Shown one piece after another: positions 7,686 to 17,700 of a stretch of 64,000 nucleotides of DNA. This DNA comes from JANYCO01 sp035535995 (GTDB taxonomy: Bacteria; Bacteroidota; Bacteroidia; Cytophagales; Cytophagaceae), in NCBI GenBank assembly GCA_035535995.1, contig DATLOZ010000022.1, forward strand, positions 62,001 through 126,000. The letters run 5' to 3'. The position numbers were made by a program, and so were the translations under genes. Numbering within the stretch: the stretch's first letter is position 1; the number at the start of each line of letters is the position of its first letter. The notes under the pieces are model-generated. The model was not told the DNA's origin. It made no database searches and worked only from the letters and a program-made list of their open reading frames with translations.

Positions 7686-8678
7686 TTAGATCTTTTCGAA
7701 TACCAATCTTGCGTGGTCCATGATCTCTCTTTCGAAACAAACACGGTTTGGTCTGTATTTCATAATATCCAATTGGTGTCTGAATTCTCTATCAGTGAAA
7801 TATTTTGGGATCAAAGATAGATACCACATGTATTTCTTGAACCCGAATTTATAGTAAAGTTTAGTCCACTCTCTATTGGTCTTAACGTAATCCAAACGAC
7901 CGCTGCTATAGAATACCGGTTTGAAGTATTTGCTTGCGCAACGGATGATATGTTCGTGACCATAAGACAACCATGAATCCGGATTGTGCTTAGTCAGAAG
8001 TGCTACAATAAACTCATCAGATCCTTTTGGAGCATTGATATCTACTTTTTCAAATGGGATCATATTTTTACTGAATACCATTGCTTGCATGTAGAAACGA
8101 CCGCCGGTAGGAAGTAATGCTGCTACATGTTTGAAATAATCTTCATAGGCAGCATCTTGTTTACCTTCCAGGTAATCTTTTACGCTTGCTACGTGCTCAA
8201 AGCTACCGAAAGCAGTTACGGCATCAAAGGTTCCGAAATCTTCCGGTTTTACGTAACGGCAGTCTTTGATATATGCTTCCAAACCATTCTTACGGCAAGC
8301 TGCTACTTGTCCTTTAGAAAGGTTTACACCTATTCCTTTAGCTTTCACTACATCTTTCAGATGCTTCAACCAACCACCCCAGCCACAGCCAAGGTCAAGT
8401 ACCTTACTGCCTTCTTTGATACCCAGACTTTCGCAAACGAAATCATATTTCTTACGCTGCGCCTGATCAAGTGTCAGTGTATAATCGCCATTGTACATGG
8501 CATTGCTGAAGTGAGCCGTTTCGCCAAGACTTAAGCGAATAAATTTATCAATATTGGTATAAGTGAAATCCATCTCCTTCTCCTTGTCCCAGTCATCGCG
8601 CAAAGAAGTACCTTCCCATTTTTGGGACACGTTTTTAACGATCTTCTCGGTCTGTTCTTTCAGTTCAGTTGTTTCCAT
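7686..8678 (-). CDS. CFA synthase-type SAM methyltransferase
   Basis: The 330-residue class I SAM-dependent methyltransferase has motif I as VLDLGCGWGGWLKHL (about 93-107), the form typical of the cyclopropane-fatty-acid/mycolic-acid cyclopropane synthase family, followed by GIGVNLSKGQ. These enzymes transfer a methyl or methylene group to unsaturated acyl chains of membrane lipids. About 90 residues precede motif I, shorter than the N-terminal domain of E. coli Cfa. The C-terminal region is rich in Tyr/Phe/Trp, consistent with a hydrophobic substrate. It may act on a small lipid-like substrate rather than phospholipid. It is monocistronic with a terminator at 7615-7648. Confidence 0.75.
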   Translation of the reverse strand: METTELKEQTEKIVKNVSQKWEGTSLRDDWDKEKEMDFTYTNIDKFIRLSLGETAHFSNAMYNGDYTLTLDQAQRKKYDFVCESLGIKEGSKVLDLGCGWGGWLKHLKDVVKAKGIGVNLSKGQVAACRKNGLEAYIKDCRYVKPEDFGTFDAVTAFGSFEHVASVKDYLEGKQDAAYEDYFKHVAALLPTGGRFYMQAMVFSKNMIPFEKVDINAPKGSDEFIVALLTKHNPDSWLSYGHEHIIRCASKYFKPVFYSSGRLDYVKTNREWTKLYYKFGFKKYMWYLSLIPKYFTDREFRHQLDIMKYRPNRVCFEREIMDHARLVFEKI

Positions 8679-8861
8679 TTGTCTAATTTGTAAAATGTTT
8701 TTTTAACGGTTAAAAAAATATTAGAATGTTTAGGTATGTTTCACGTAATAAATTACAGGCAAAACATTCATCTAAATTACTAAAAATTATGAAAAAATCT
8801 AATTAAGGGAAAATTAATTCTCTTTTGACGTTAAAAATAAGACATTAGGACAACTCAATTA

Positions 8862-9146
8862 TTATGAGATAAATACATTTTTATGAAAATTTTTAGATCT
8901 TCTATATTTTTTAAAATCGGGTGCAGGTGTTCTAAGCGGTTGCTTAGGCAATGTAATTGCCGTACTGTCTGAAACGTGTGTAGAATCTGCGGGAGCAGGT
9001 ACTTTTATGTATACTTTTTTAACTACTACTACTTTTTTTACAGGCGTTTTTTTAATCACCGGTTCCGGTTGATAATTAAAATTCATCATTAAAGCAACGA
9101 TCAACGTGATTGCCACAATGATCATTTTTGGATATAACGTTTTCAT
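8862..9146 (-). CDS. Small membrane-anchored protein, unknown function
   Basis: The 94-residue protein has one hydrophobic segment (about 8-24, MIIVAITLIVALMM) and then a strongly basic stretch rich in Lys and Val (PVKKVVVVKKVYIKVP). A Ser/Thr/Pro region and a basic C-terminus follow. It is probably inner-membrane anchored with a periplasmic tail, or secreted. No family recognised. It lies between the methyltransferase and gldJ, all on the minus strand but more than 180 bases from each. Confidence 0.55.
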   Translation of the reverse strand: MKTLYPKMIIVAITLIVALMMNFNYQPEPVIKKTPVKKVVVVKKVYIKVPAPADSTHVSDSTAITLPKQPLRTPAPDFKKYRRSKNFHKNVFIS

Positions 9147-9335
9147 ATAAACTTCCCTCCTATGGCTCTACTTAGATAAACGAAAATTCGCTTCATTTAG
9201 GTTCTGAAAATGCTTACTATTATTTGCATGTTTCTACTTACTCTTTACACGATCTCGTTTTTCTGCTTTTAACAAAAGACATAAAGAATGCTACTCTAAC
9301 TAAGTAGAGCAAAATTTGTTCCTTAAAAGAGAAGC

Positions 9336-10628
9336 TTATTTGTTTTGGTTTTGGGAAACGTCTTCTTCCGAAATAGCATTGGTGGAATCTTGCTTTTCTG
9401 AAGCGCCATAGGTCATAGCACAACGCAGGCCAATAGTAGCTGTGGAAGAATCTTGGGCTAAAAATCTTCTTGTGCCCGGAGACAGCCAGTATGCTACATC
9501 ATTCCAGGATCCGCCTTTATAAATTCTCAATCTGCCGCTTCCATACATATTAAAACCGGCTTTGTTGTAATTATTCGAACCCGCGAGGAATCCGCCTTCC
9601 TGTTCGTCTTCCTCCTCTTCTCCTTCAAAAGATAGCGGCGTGTATTCATCATACACCCATTCGTTCACATTTCCGGCAATGTTGTATAATCCAAAATCGT
9701 TTGGAGGATATTCCCAAATATAATTGGTCATGATAGCGCCATCTGTACGCCGGCTACCAATGATCCCGCCATAGTCACCACGGCCACGTTTAAAGTTGGC
9801 AAGGAAATTTCCGAGTTGCTTTTTGTTCGTATTTCTCACTGTATTGCCATCCCAGGGATAAATTCTCTTGTGCGTTTCGTTGGCATCTTTGAATTGATTA
9901 TCTACAAAAGCTTGCGCTGCATACTCCCACTCCGCTTCTGTTGGAAGGCGGTATATTACTCCTCCTTGCGGAGAGGAAGATTTGTTTTTTGATTTTTTAT
10001 CGGCAGCTTTATTTCCTTCTTTGCTCATGTAGTCATTGACCATGGCTGTTCTCCAAAGACAGTAATCATTGGCCTGCATCCAGTTTACACCCACTACGGG
10101 GAAAAAACGGAACCCTGGATAACGCAAATAATTTGCTACGTAAAAATCGTTGAAGCCAAGCTCCTTGTACCATACAGTAGTATCAGGCAAAGAAGATTCG
10201 TAAATTTCTGCAGTGGAATCTTTTTGTACATGAAACAAATATTCCAACCAGTGGATGTTGGCTATCTCTGTTTCATCCATGTAAAAAGATTCAACGGATA
10301 CTTTTCGTTTGATGTTGTTGGACTCGATATCCATCATGTTAAAATCCTCGAGAGTAGAATTTTCCAGATCAAAAGAACCTAGTTCGGTCTCTCCTCCTGG
10401 TACGTGCATGGATACTAATATATTTTCCTGGAGATCAAATTTTGGTGCTACTTCTTTGGGAGCTGTACTGTCGGCATCAGTCGCTTTGCCTACAGCAGTG
10501 CTGTCTGTAGCCGTGCTGTCACCTCCTGCGCTGGAAGATTTTTTTCCTCCTTTGCAAGACTCTAAAAATTGTGACCCAACTGCCAGCAGCAGTGTAAAAA
10601 GTAATATGGAATATATTCTTTTCATCAC
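9336..10628 (-). CDS. gldJ: Gliding motility lipoprotein GldJ
   Basis: The 430-residue outer-membrane lipoprotein is required in Flavobacterium for gliding and type IX secretion. It has a type II signal (FLESC lipobox, C25), a Ser/Thr/Asp/Ala linker, and then an FGE-sulfatase (SUMF1) fold over about 55-415. This shows VNWMQANDYCLWRT, YRLPTEAEWEYAA, GNVNEWVYDEYTP and YKGGSWND. It is called GldJ rather than its paralogue GldK because no gldLMN genes follow and porV2-porU2 lie within 10 kb, as seen for gldJ elsewhere. An acidic insert (EGEEEEDEQEGG) interrupts the domain near 340. It ends QNQNK. Confidence 0.8.
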   Translation of the reverse strand: MMKRIYSILLFTLLLAVGSQFLESCKGGKKSSSAGGDSTATDSTAVGKATDADSTAPKEVAPKFDLQENILVSMHVPGGETELGSFDLENSTLEDFNMMDIESNNIKRKVSVESFYMDETEIANIHWLEYLFHVQKDSTAEIYESSLPDTTVWYKELGFNDFYVANYLRYPGFRFFPVVGVNWMQANDYCLWRTAMVNDYMSKEGNKAADKKSKNKSSSPQGGVIYRLPTEAEWEYAAQAFVDNQFKDANETHKRIYPWDGNTVRNTNKKQLGNFLANFKRGRGDYGGIIGSRRTDGAIMTNYIWEYPPNDFGLYNIAGNVNEWVYDEYTPLSFEGEEEEDEQEGGFLAGSNNYNKAGFNMYGSGRLRIYKGGSWNDVAYWLSPGTRRFLAQDSSTATIGLRCAMTYGASEKQDSTNAISEEDVSQNQNK

Positions 10629-10836
10629 TTAGTGTTATTCTGAACCTGTTATGTTAATTATACGTAGATCTCCGTTTTTAGGTATCGTGAGAGATACGGG
10701 CAGCCCTAGTTTCAAAATTATACATTTTTATGAATAAATGCAAATATAAGCCCCTCTTTGAATTCTTGAATAGTACATATCCAAGGATTCCTAATCTGCC
10801 GTGCACAGATTGCTGTAATATAAAATTTAATTAAGT

Positions 10837-10844
10837 AACTTTGC
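10837..10844 (+). promoter_or_regulatory. -7 box TAACTTTG abutting mtaB start
   Basis: TAACTTTG exactly matches TAnnTTTG and ends five bases before the ATG at 10850. Transcription from it would begin at or very near the initiation codon, so the mRNA would be leaderless. The identical box precedes the tRNA-Leu gene at 45475. Confidence 0.6.
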
Positions 10845-10849
10845 AGTTC

Positions 10850-12160
10850 ATGAAAACAGTAGCTTTTTACACCCTGGGTTGCAAATTAAATTTCTCCGAA
10901 ACCTCTACTATTGGTAGAATGTTTGAAGAGTCAGGATATAAAAAAGTGGAGTTCCATGAGAACGCCGATGTTTACGTCATAAACACTTGTTCAGTAACTG
11001 AAAACGCAGACAAAAAGTGCCGCAAAATCGTGAAAGAAGCTCGGAAATATTCTCCTGATGCTTTCATCACAATTGTTGGCTGTTATGCTCAATTAAAACC
11101 TGAAGAGATCGCTGGCATTCCTGGGGTAAATGCTGTATTGGGAGCATCCGAAAAATTCAAATTGCTCGAACTATTGGGCGATTTCAAGAAACAGGAAACC
11201 GTCCAGATCTATAACCAGGAAATTTCTCAGGCCACTGATTATTATTGTTCCTATTCCATCAACGATCGTACCCGTACTTTTTTGAAAGTGCAGGATGGTT
11301 GTGATTATTCCTGTACCTTCTGTACTATACCATTGGCAAGGGGTTCCAGCCGGAGCGATAGTATTTCCAATATTGTAAAAACCGCAAAAGAAATTGCAGC
11401 TACCGAAGTAAACGAGATCGTACTTACCGGTGTAAATATTGGCGACTACGGTCTTAGACAAGGTGAACGGAAGGAAAATTTTTACGGTCTTGTGCAAGCG
11501 CTGGACGAAGTGGAAGGCATCGAACGTTTTCGCATTTCTTCTATTGAGCCTAATTTGCTAAGCGATGAGATCATTGAGTTTGTTGCTGATTCAAAAAAAT
11601 TCGTACCTCATTTCCATATTCCGCTTCAGTCGGGTTCCAATAAAATTCTAAAATTAATGCGCCGCCGCTACCAGCGTGAGCTGTATGTGGAGCGCGTAGC
11701 GAAAATAAAATCGATCATGCCGGATTGCTGCATCGGTGTGGATGTAATCGTAGGATTTCCGGGTGAAACCAAAGAAGATTTTCTGGATACTTATAATTTT
11801 TTAAACAGCCTGGATATTTCTTACCTCCATGTATTCACTTATTCAGAAAGAGACAATACGATCGCAAGCGCCCTTCCAGGCTCAGTATCTGTGCAGGAAA
11901 GAGCAGAACGCTCCAAAATGCTGCACATCCTTTCCGATAAAAAAAGAAGATATTTTTACGAAACACAATTGGGTAAAAAAGCTCAGGTATTATGGGAAGC
12001 AGAAGTGGAAGAAGGAAAAATGCATGGCTTTACCAAAAACTATGTAAAAGTAACCACTCCTTATGATCCCTTGCTGGCCAATGAACTGAAGGAAGTAAAA
12101 CTTGCCCGCATTAATGAAACCAATACGGTAGACGTAACCGAAGTACCTATTCTGATCTAA
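10850..12160 (+). CDS. mtaB: tRNA t6A37 methylthiotransferase MtaB
   Basis: The 436-residue radical-SAM methylthiotransferase converts t6A to ms2t6A at position 37 of ANN-decoding tRNAs. It has the N-terminal UPF0004 domain with three cluster cysteines (C11 in TLGCKLN, C47 in NTCSVTE, C78 in VGCYAQ). The radical-SAM CxxxCxxC follows in DGCDYSCTFC (C151, C155, C158), and a C-terminal TRAM-like part is present. The ATG at 10850 is preferred over an upstream TTG (10841) because the TTG lies inside the -7 promoter box and MKTVAFYTLGCKLN is the family N-terminus. It is transcribed divergently from gldJ. Confidence 0.9.
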   Translation: MKTVAFYTLGCKLNFSETSTIGRMFEESGYKKVEFHENADVYVINTCSVTENADKKCRKIVKEARKYSPDAFITIVGCYAQLKPEEIAGIPGVNAVLGASEKFKLLELLGDFKKQETVQIYNQEISQATDYYCSYSINDRTRTFLKVQDGCDYSCTFCTIPLARGSSRSDSISNIVKTAKEIAATEVNEIVLTGVNIGDYGLRQGERKENFYGLVQALDEVEGIERFRISSIEPNLLSDEIIEFVADSKKFVPHFHIPLQSGSNKILKLMRRRYQRELYVERVAKIKSIMPDCCIGVDVIVGFPGETKEDFLDTYNFLNSLDISYLHVFTYSERDNTIASALPGSVSVQERAERSKMLHILSDKKRRYFYETQLGKKAQVLWEAEVEEGKMHGFTKNYVKVTTPYDPLLANELKEVKLARINETNTVDVTEVPILI

Positions 12161-12337
12161 GAGAAAGTCCTCTCCTATTTTTTTACAAAACCACTAAATG
12201 TTTCTCCGGAAACGAAACTTTCGTTGATTCGTAATTGTTCCAAAAAAAGAGGTTTTTAGCTAATAATGTAGGGAAATACCCAATTTTTTGACTACTGCCT
12301 TGTATTGTAAATAAACCGAACTATTAACATACTACCA

Positions 12338-12964
12338 ATGGAAAAACAACAAGTCCTGGAAGCTTATAAAAAACATTTTCTAGAAAATGGTCAGAAGCCT
12401 GCTTCCGTATATGCTTTCTGCAAATCGATCAATTATGGCGAAGATGATTTTTACAAATGTTTCAACTGCCTGGAAGCAGTAGAAAAAGAAATTTGGCTGG
12501 AGATCTTCAATAACACCGTTCAACAGCTGGAAGCAGACGATACTTACAAAAATTATTCCGCCAAAGAAAAGCTACTCGCCTTTTATTTCCTCTGGATCCA
12601 GAAGCTTCGCGAAAATAGAAGTTTTGTATTGCTTCAAAAAGACAAATTTAAATTCTCCGATCTCCGCCACGATACACTTGAAAGTTTCCGCAAAGCGTTT
12701 ATTGATTACATCAACAAGATCGTGTTGCTCGGTTATGATTCCAGGGAGATCAAAGAACGAAAATATATTTCCGATAAGTACGCTTATGGATTCTGGCTAC
12801 AAGCTTTATTCGTACTAAAATACTGGATTGATGATAGCAGTGAAAATTTTGAAATGACCGATGCTGCGATCGAAAAAGCCGTAGATCTTAGTTTCCGATT
12901 GATCAGCGATAATACACTCGATAGCCTGATCGATTTTGGAAAATTCATATTGACAAGGAAATAG
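12338..12964 (+). CDS. TetR-like regulator
   Basis: The 208-residue, mostly helical protein has the layout of TetR regulators. An N-terminal helix-turn-helix region (about 3-50, including KPASVYAFCKSINYGEDDFYKCF) is followed by a larger ligand/dimerisation domain with many Trp/Tyr/Phe. The HTH is divergent, with a Cys/Tyr-rich recognition helix, so DNA binding is inferred. Its stop is 12 bases before the UbiB-like kinase gene, so the two are almost certainly cotranscribed and functionally paired. Confidence 0.7.
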   Translation: MEKQQVLEAYKKHFLENGQKPASVYAFCKSINYGEDDFYKCFNCLEAVEKEIWLEIFNNTVQQLEADDTYKNYSAKEKLLAFYFLWIQKLRENRSFVLLQKDKFKFSDLRHDTLESFRKAFIDYINKIVLLGYDSREIKERKYISDKYAYGFWLQALFVLKYWIDDSSENFEMTDAAIEKAVDLSFRLISDNTLDSLIDFGKFILTRK

Positions 12965-12976
12965 TGTTGTATTTTT

Positions 12977-14281
12977 ATGAAAGAGCAATCAAGTATTCCT
13001 ACCTCTAAGGTAGAACGTGCTACTAAGTTTGTAACCACAGGCCTTAAGCTTGGCGGCAACTATGTAAAACATTATGCCAGAAAGCTGGCGGATCCTACTC
13101 TCAGCAAGGATGATCTTCATCAGGACAATGCAGAAGATATCTACGAAACCTTGAGCAACCTCAAAGGAAGTGCACTGAAAGTAGCACAGATGCTCAGCAT
13201 GGACAAGGGAATGCTTCCCAAAGCGTACATCGATAAATTTTCTATGTCGCAGTACAGTGCGCCTCCACTGTCTGGTCCATTGGTGGTAAATACATTCATG
13301 AAAACGCTCGGAAAAACTCCGCAGCAGTTGTATGATAAATTTGAAATGAACGCCAGCAATGCTGCTTCCATTGGGCAAGTACATATGGCCTGGAAAAATG
13401 GAGAAAAGCTGGCTGTGAAAATTCAGTATCCGGGGGTAGCCAATAGTGTAAGTTCTGACCTGAAGCTTGTGAAGCCTTTTGCCACAAGGCTTGTAGGGCT
13501 TCGCGAAATGGATATGAATAAATATTTTGAAGAGATCGAAAGCAAGCTTTTGGAAGAAACCGATTATAAACTAGAAATAAGACGTTCGATTGACCTTTCG
13601 CAGCGATGCGCACATATTGAGAATCTTGTTTTCCCTGTTTACTATCCGGAGCTTTCTTCTGATAAGATCATTACCATGAGCTGGCTGGAAGGAAAGCACC
13701 TCAAGGAGTTCCTGGAGACTAACCCTTCTCAGGAAATACGTAATAAGATCGGACAAGCGCTTTGGGATTTTTATCAATTCCAGGTGCATCGTTTAAAGCA
13801 AGTACACGCCGACCCGCATCCAGGCAATTTCCTAATGCGTGAAAACGGTACGGTAGGCATTTTTGATTTTGGTTGTGTGAAAGAAATTCCTGCTGATTTT
13901 TACGAAAATTATTTTGCACTGATCGATCCCAATATTTATAAGGACGAGAAGAAGACCCGAGAAATTTATACAAATCTTGAAATGATCCATGCCTCCGATT
14001 CGGAAGAAGAAATTGTTTTCTTCTCAGGACTTTTCAAACATATGATCGATTTACTGATCCTACCTTTTACAAAAGAAAAATTTGATTTTGGTGATCCTAC
14101 TTATTTCGAAGAGATCTATTCTTATACTGATTATCTTGCAGGACTGAAAGAAGTACGGGAGTCAAAAGTGGCGCGGGGTTCAAGACATTCACTTTATATC
14201 AACAGAACTTATTTTGGATTGTATTCGATCCTCAGCGATCTGAAAGCGGAAGTGAATACTTCTATTTCCAGGATCAAATAA
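12977..14281 (+). CDS. UbiB/ABC1/ADCK-family atypical kinase
   Basis: The 434-residue protein belongs to the atypical protein-kinase-like family involved in quinone or isoprenoid-lipid biology. It has a KxGQ-type N-terminal motif as LKGSALKVAQMLS (about 62-74), ASIGQVH (130-136), the nucleotide-binding AVKIQYPG (146-153), the catalytic HADPHPGNF (277-285) and the metal-binding DFG (297-299). It lacks the pair of C-terminal membrane helices of E. coli UbiB, so it is probably soluble or peripheral. It is cotranscribed with the TetR-like gene 12 bases upstream. Confidence 0.85.
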   Translation: MKEQSSIPTSKVERATKFVTTGLKLGGNYVKHYARKLADPTLSKDDLHQDNAEDIYETLSNLKGSALKVAQMLSMDKGMLPKAYIDKFSMSQYSAPPLSGPLVVNTFMKTLGKTPQQLYDKFEMNASNAASIGQVHMAWKNGEKLAVKIQYPGVANSVSSDLKLVKPFATRLVGLREMDMNKYFEEIESKLLEETDYKLEIRRSIDLSQRCAHIENLVFPVYYPELSSDKIITMSWLEGKHLKEFLETNPSQEIRNKIGQALWDFYQFQVHRLKQVHADPHPGNFLMRENGTVGIFDFGCVKEIPADFYENYFALIDPNIYKDEKKTREIYTNLEMIHASDSEEEIVFFSGLFKHMIDLLILPFTKEKFDFGDPTYFEEIYSYTDYLAGLKEVRESKVARGSRHSLYINRTYFGLYSILSDLKAEVNTSISRIK

Positions 14282-14283
14282 GT

Positions 14284-14631
14284 TTATGCCTTCTTTACAA
14301 ATTCAGATTTCAACGCCATAGATCCGAAACCATCGATCTTGCAGTCTATATTGTGATCGCCTTCTGTCAATCGTATATTCTTGACCTTGGTGCCCGCCTT
14401 TATAGGCTTCGGCGCGCCTTTCACCGGAAGGTCCTTGATAATTACCACAGAGTCCCCATCCTGCAAAATATTTCCATTCGCATCTTTGATCACTGCAGTA
14501 GTTTCTTCCACTGCAATGAGATCTTTAGGATCCCATTCATGGTTGCACTCAGGACAAATCAATAGCGACCCACCATCGGAGTAAGGATATGGAGACTGGC
14601 ATTTCGGGCAGGGGGTGGAAGTATCAGACAT
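14284..14631 (-). CDS. PhnA/YjdM-family zinc-ribbon protein
   Basis: The 115-residue protein has a zinc ribbon (C8-x2-C11 and C26-x2-C29) followed by the conserved beta-rich PhnA domain: DANGNILQDGDSVVIIKDLPVKG and VKNIRLTEGDHNIDCKIDGFG. The family name comes from an old phosphonate annotation that is not supported for YjdM, and its true role is unknown. It is convergent with the UbiB-like gene, with only two bases between the two stops. Length is typical. Confidence 0.9.
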   Translation of the reverse strand: MSDTSTPCPKCQSPYPYSDGGSLLICPECNHEWDPKDLIAVEETTAVIKDANGNILQDGDSVVIIKDLPVKGAPKPIKAGTKVKNIRLTEGDHNIDCKIDGFGSMALKSEFVKKA

Positions 14632-14672
14632 TGTATTATATATTAAATTATTTTATCAAAGATACTAAAAGC

Positions 14673-14707
14673 ATAAGAAAGGCAGCCCATTGAGCTGCCT
14701 TTCTTAT
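14673..14707 (-). terminator. Terminator of porU2
   Basis: A 14-bp perfect stem (ATAAGAAAGGCAGC) with a seven-base loop lies 25 bases after the porU2 stop. Confidence 0.7.
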
Positions 14708-14731
14708 TTGTTCTATTTTTAATTAGTTAAA

Positions 14732-17700
14732 TTATCTCAAGATATACAGCTTACCAAAGTCATGCTTGAAAGCCTTGTCACCAGCAGTATTGCGGTGTTC
14801 GAAGTTATCGCCTTTATTTTTTATGATAACTCGGTATAGGTAAACACCGTTGGCAAGTTTATCGCCAAACTCATCTGTTCCATTCCAGGCATAATCGGTT
14901 TTGTTGTTTCCAATATGAATATGTCCTAGTTCTTCTTTCGTAATCTCTCTTACCACTTTGCCCGTAACGGTCATGATCTGGATCTTTAGATCATCGGGAA
15001 TATAGGCACCTGTAAGCGTGAACACGAATCTGGTACTCGAAGAAAATGGATTTGGGTAAGGATAGAAATTCGAAATGGTAGAAGCATTTTCTACGTGGAA
15101 AGTAACACGGTAATATTGTCCCGACTTATTTCCATTCACATCTTTTCCTTGCACAATGATAGTATAATCTCCATCTGGTAGATTTTTCGGATTATATTCG
15201 ATCGTAAATGTATTACTTGCTCCCGGCGATTGTCCAAAACGCACGATGTCCGCATTGTTTGTAGCAATCTGCTCGTCCGCACTACTACCCGGTCGCCGGA
15301 AGAAAATACTGATATCATTTGGATCATTTATGATAAGATACTTACTATTGTCGTTGAGCGTAATGTTGATCATCGGACTTGGCGATACAATATCCCCGTC
15401 CATGATATGCACTCCGTCAAAAGTAACATCGATCACCGGTGGAATCTTATCCTTATTGACCTGGAAATAGGTTTCTATAAGGTTGTTGGGATAATACTGC
15501 TCCGGCTGTTTATTCGGGTTCACGAATGTTCTCATAAATACATTACCGTACAGGCCAGTCGTGTTCAGGCAATAATTAAAGTTAAAGGATTGACCAGGCT
15601 TCAGAGTATCTTTGTATACAATGAAAGTGGTATCTTTCGTAAGTGGTCCGTCTCCTTTGGAAGTAATTTTTACATAAAGTGAATCCTGGAAAGGAAGATT
15701 TGAAATATTTTCAAACGTATAAGGAATGCAAATAGTAGCACCTTCGTCTTTCGCTGCAATAGTATAATTAGCAAGGCCTGCTGCAAAAGGATCCATCGTA
15801 CCTTCTGGAGACGGGTGATAGATCACTTGCCATTTTTTCAACTGAGGAGGATCGAGATACACCGATGAATCGGATACAGAGCATACCAATCGAATAAAAG
15901 GATAAGTGCTAGCATTGATCTGGTTTTGGAGATCAACGTAATCTACTCCATCGGTTGTCTTAGAGAAAGTAAGATTAAGTGCCAGTGTATCTACATGGCT
16001 ACCATCGAGATTTTCTCCCAGGATTGTAAACTTATATTTGTCTTGCCCTTGTGTTGGTTTTACTGTCTGATAAAAATTTCCCCACTGCGTGGCAGGACCA
16101 ATACGCGTAGACACAATACTACCATTGTTATACCTTCCATAGATCGTGGTATCCATTGATAAGGAAGCATAAGTATCATCAGAATGTTTTTCTACAACAG
16201 GTGTTGGACTGCCGGCTTTGGCAAGAAGCAAATAGGGTTCGTTGTCGTCGAGTTGCCCTGTGAATTGAGCACCGAATTTCGTTTGTAAAATACTTTTAGC
16301 GGTAGCCCACGCAGGACTACTGAATCCTGCATTTCCATCAGATCCAATAAGAATATAATCTCCTATTGGTATACCATTGAGCCAAGTTTCAAGGTATGAT
16401 AAGCCGAAACTATAAAATGGATGCACAATCGGTTTTGGAAAACGGCCACAGACTCCATACCAAGGTACTGCATAATTTTGTACTGTACTTTTATCAAATG
16501 CGATACCAAGTACTCCATTAAATTCTTGTGATGAATTCTCTGTTCCTGAAGGGTCAGGAGATCCTGTACAAGAAACCCAATAATAACCAGGGAAAAGTGT
16601 TTCTACATCTCCTACAATCAACAAGGTACTATCAAAAGTGTTGCCTGTTCCGTTTCCATATACAATAAGTCTCAAATGCATGGAAGAAGTTATAAATTTC
16701 CAGAGGCTATCTGCCTGATCCAGATACATTGTATTTTGATCGTCTTTGATAAATTGTGGAGCCTCTGTCTGAGACCATCCATCGGGGCTATCTTTAATGT
16801 AAATAAAAGAACTCGTAGCCCAGACCGTATCTTCGCCTACACCTACATCGTAATAGCGAACGCGCCAGTAGTAAACTGTACTGTCTATATTGTTATTGGT
16901 CTTAAGAAGAACTCCTGGCCATTTGGCAAGGGAACCTGAATTTACAACAGTATCTTTTTTAAAACTTGTGTTAAACTTATCCGAAACATCAAGCTCAAAA
17001 TAATAAGGACGTTGTTGTATCAGCAAATTTGTAGCCTGGGCCACAAACGTAATGGGCTGATCATGTACAATGCTGAATTCTGGCGGGAAAAGACAAGTAA
17101 CACCACTCAAGCCCATAAAGTATTCGATAGTAGCAGTGTTGTTAGTTTCATCCATTTCGTGGATGGTATCAAGAATATCAATTTTGATCACGAATGTATT
17201 TAATCCATAATAGGCAGGATTGTTATTATCCTTGATTGGGAAGAACAAAGTGTCTACATAGCGAACAGGATCGAACTCTATGTTTTTATATTTAATCTCT
17301 TTTCCATTTACTGTTCTTATTACTTGAATAAAATATTTATCCTTGTCATAGAGTCCGAAATTTTTCACAGGGATCCCAATTGCAAAAGAATCACTAGAGG
17401 CCGTTACTTTTCTGCCATCGTAAGAACTGATATAAGACTTTAATTCAGGTTTATCATTTCTTGTTTCTTTATCGCCCGAGATTTCATAATCGGGTTTCAA
17501 AGGATTATACATGTGAAGCATTGGGTCTCCATGAAGATTCATTTGATGAGTTGTTTGTGTGTCAAAGGATCGCGAACGCAGCATTGCTTTCATTACTTGG
17601 CCCACAGATTTACTTTTCAAGGAATCGGTATCAAACATTCCCCTGTACATTCCATCGGTATAGTCTCTAAGGGGAGTAGTATAGCCAATATCGGAAACAC

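Noticed and set aside
8127..8534. 135-codon + strand ORF inside the CFA-type methyltransferase
   Set aside because: It is antisense to a well-supported enzyme with motif I; an out-of-frame shadow.
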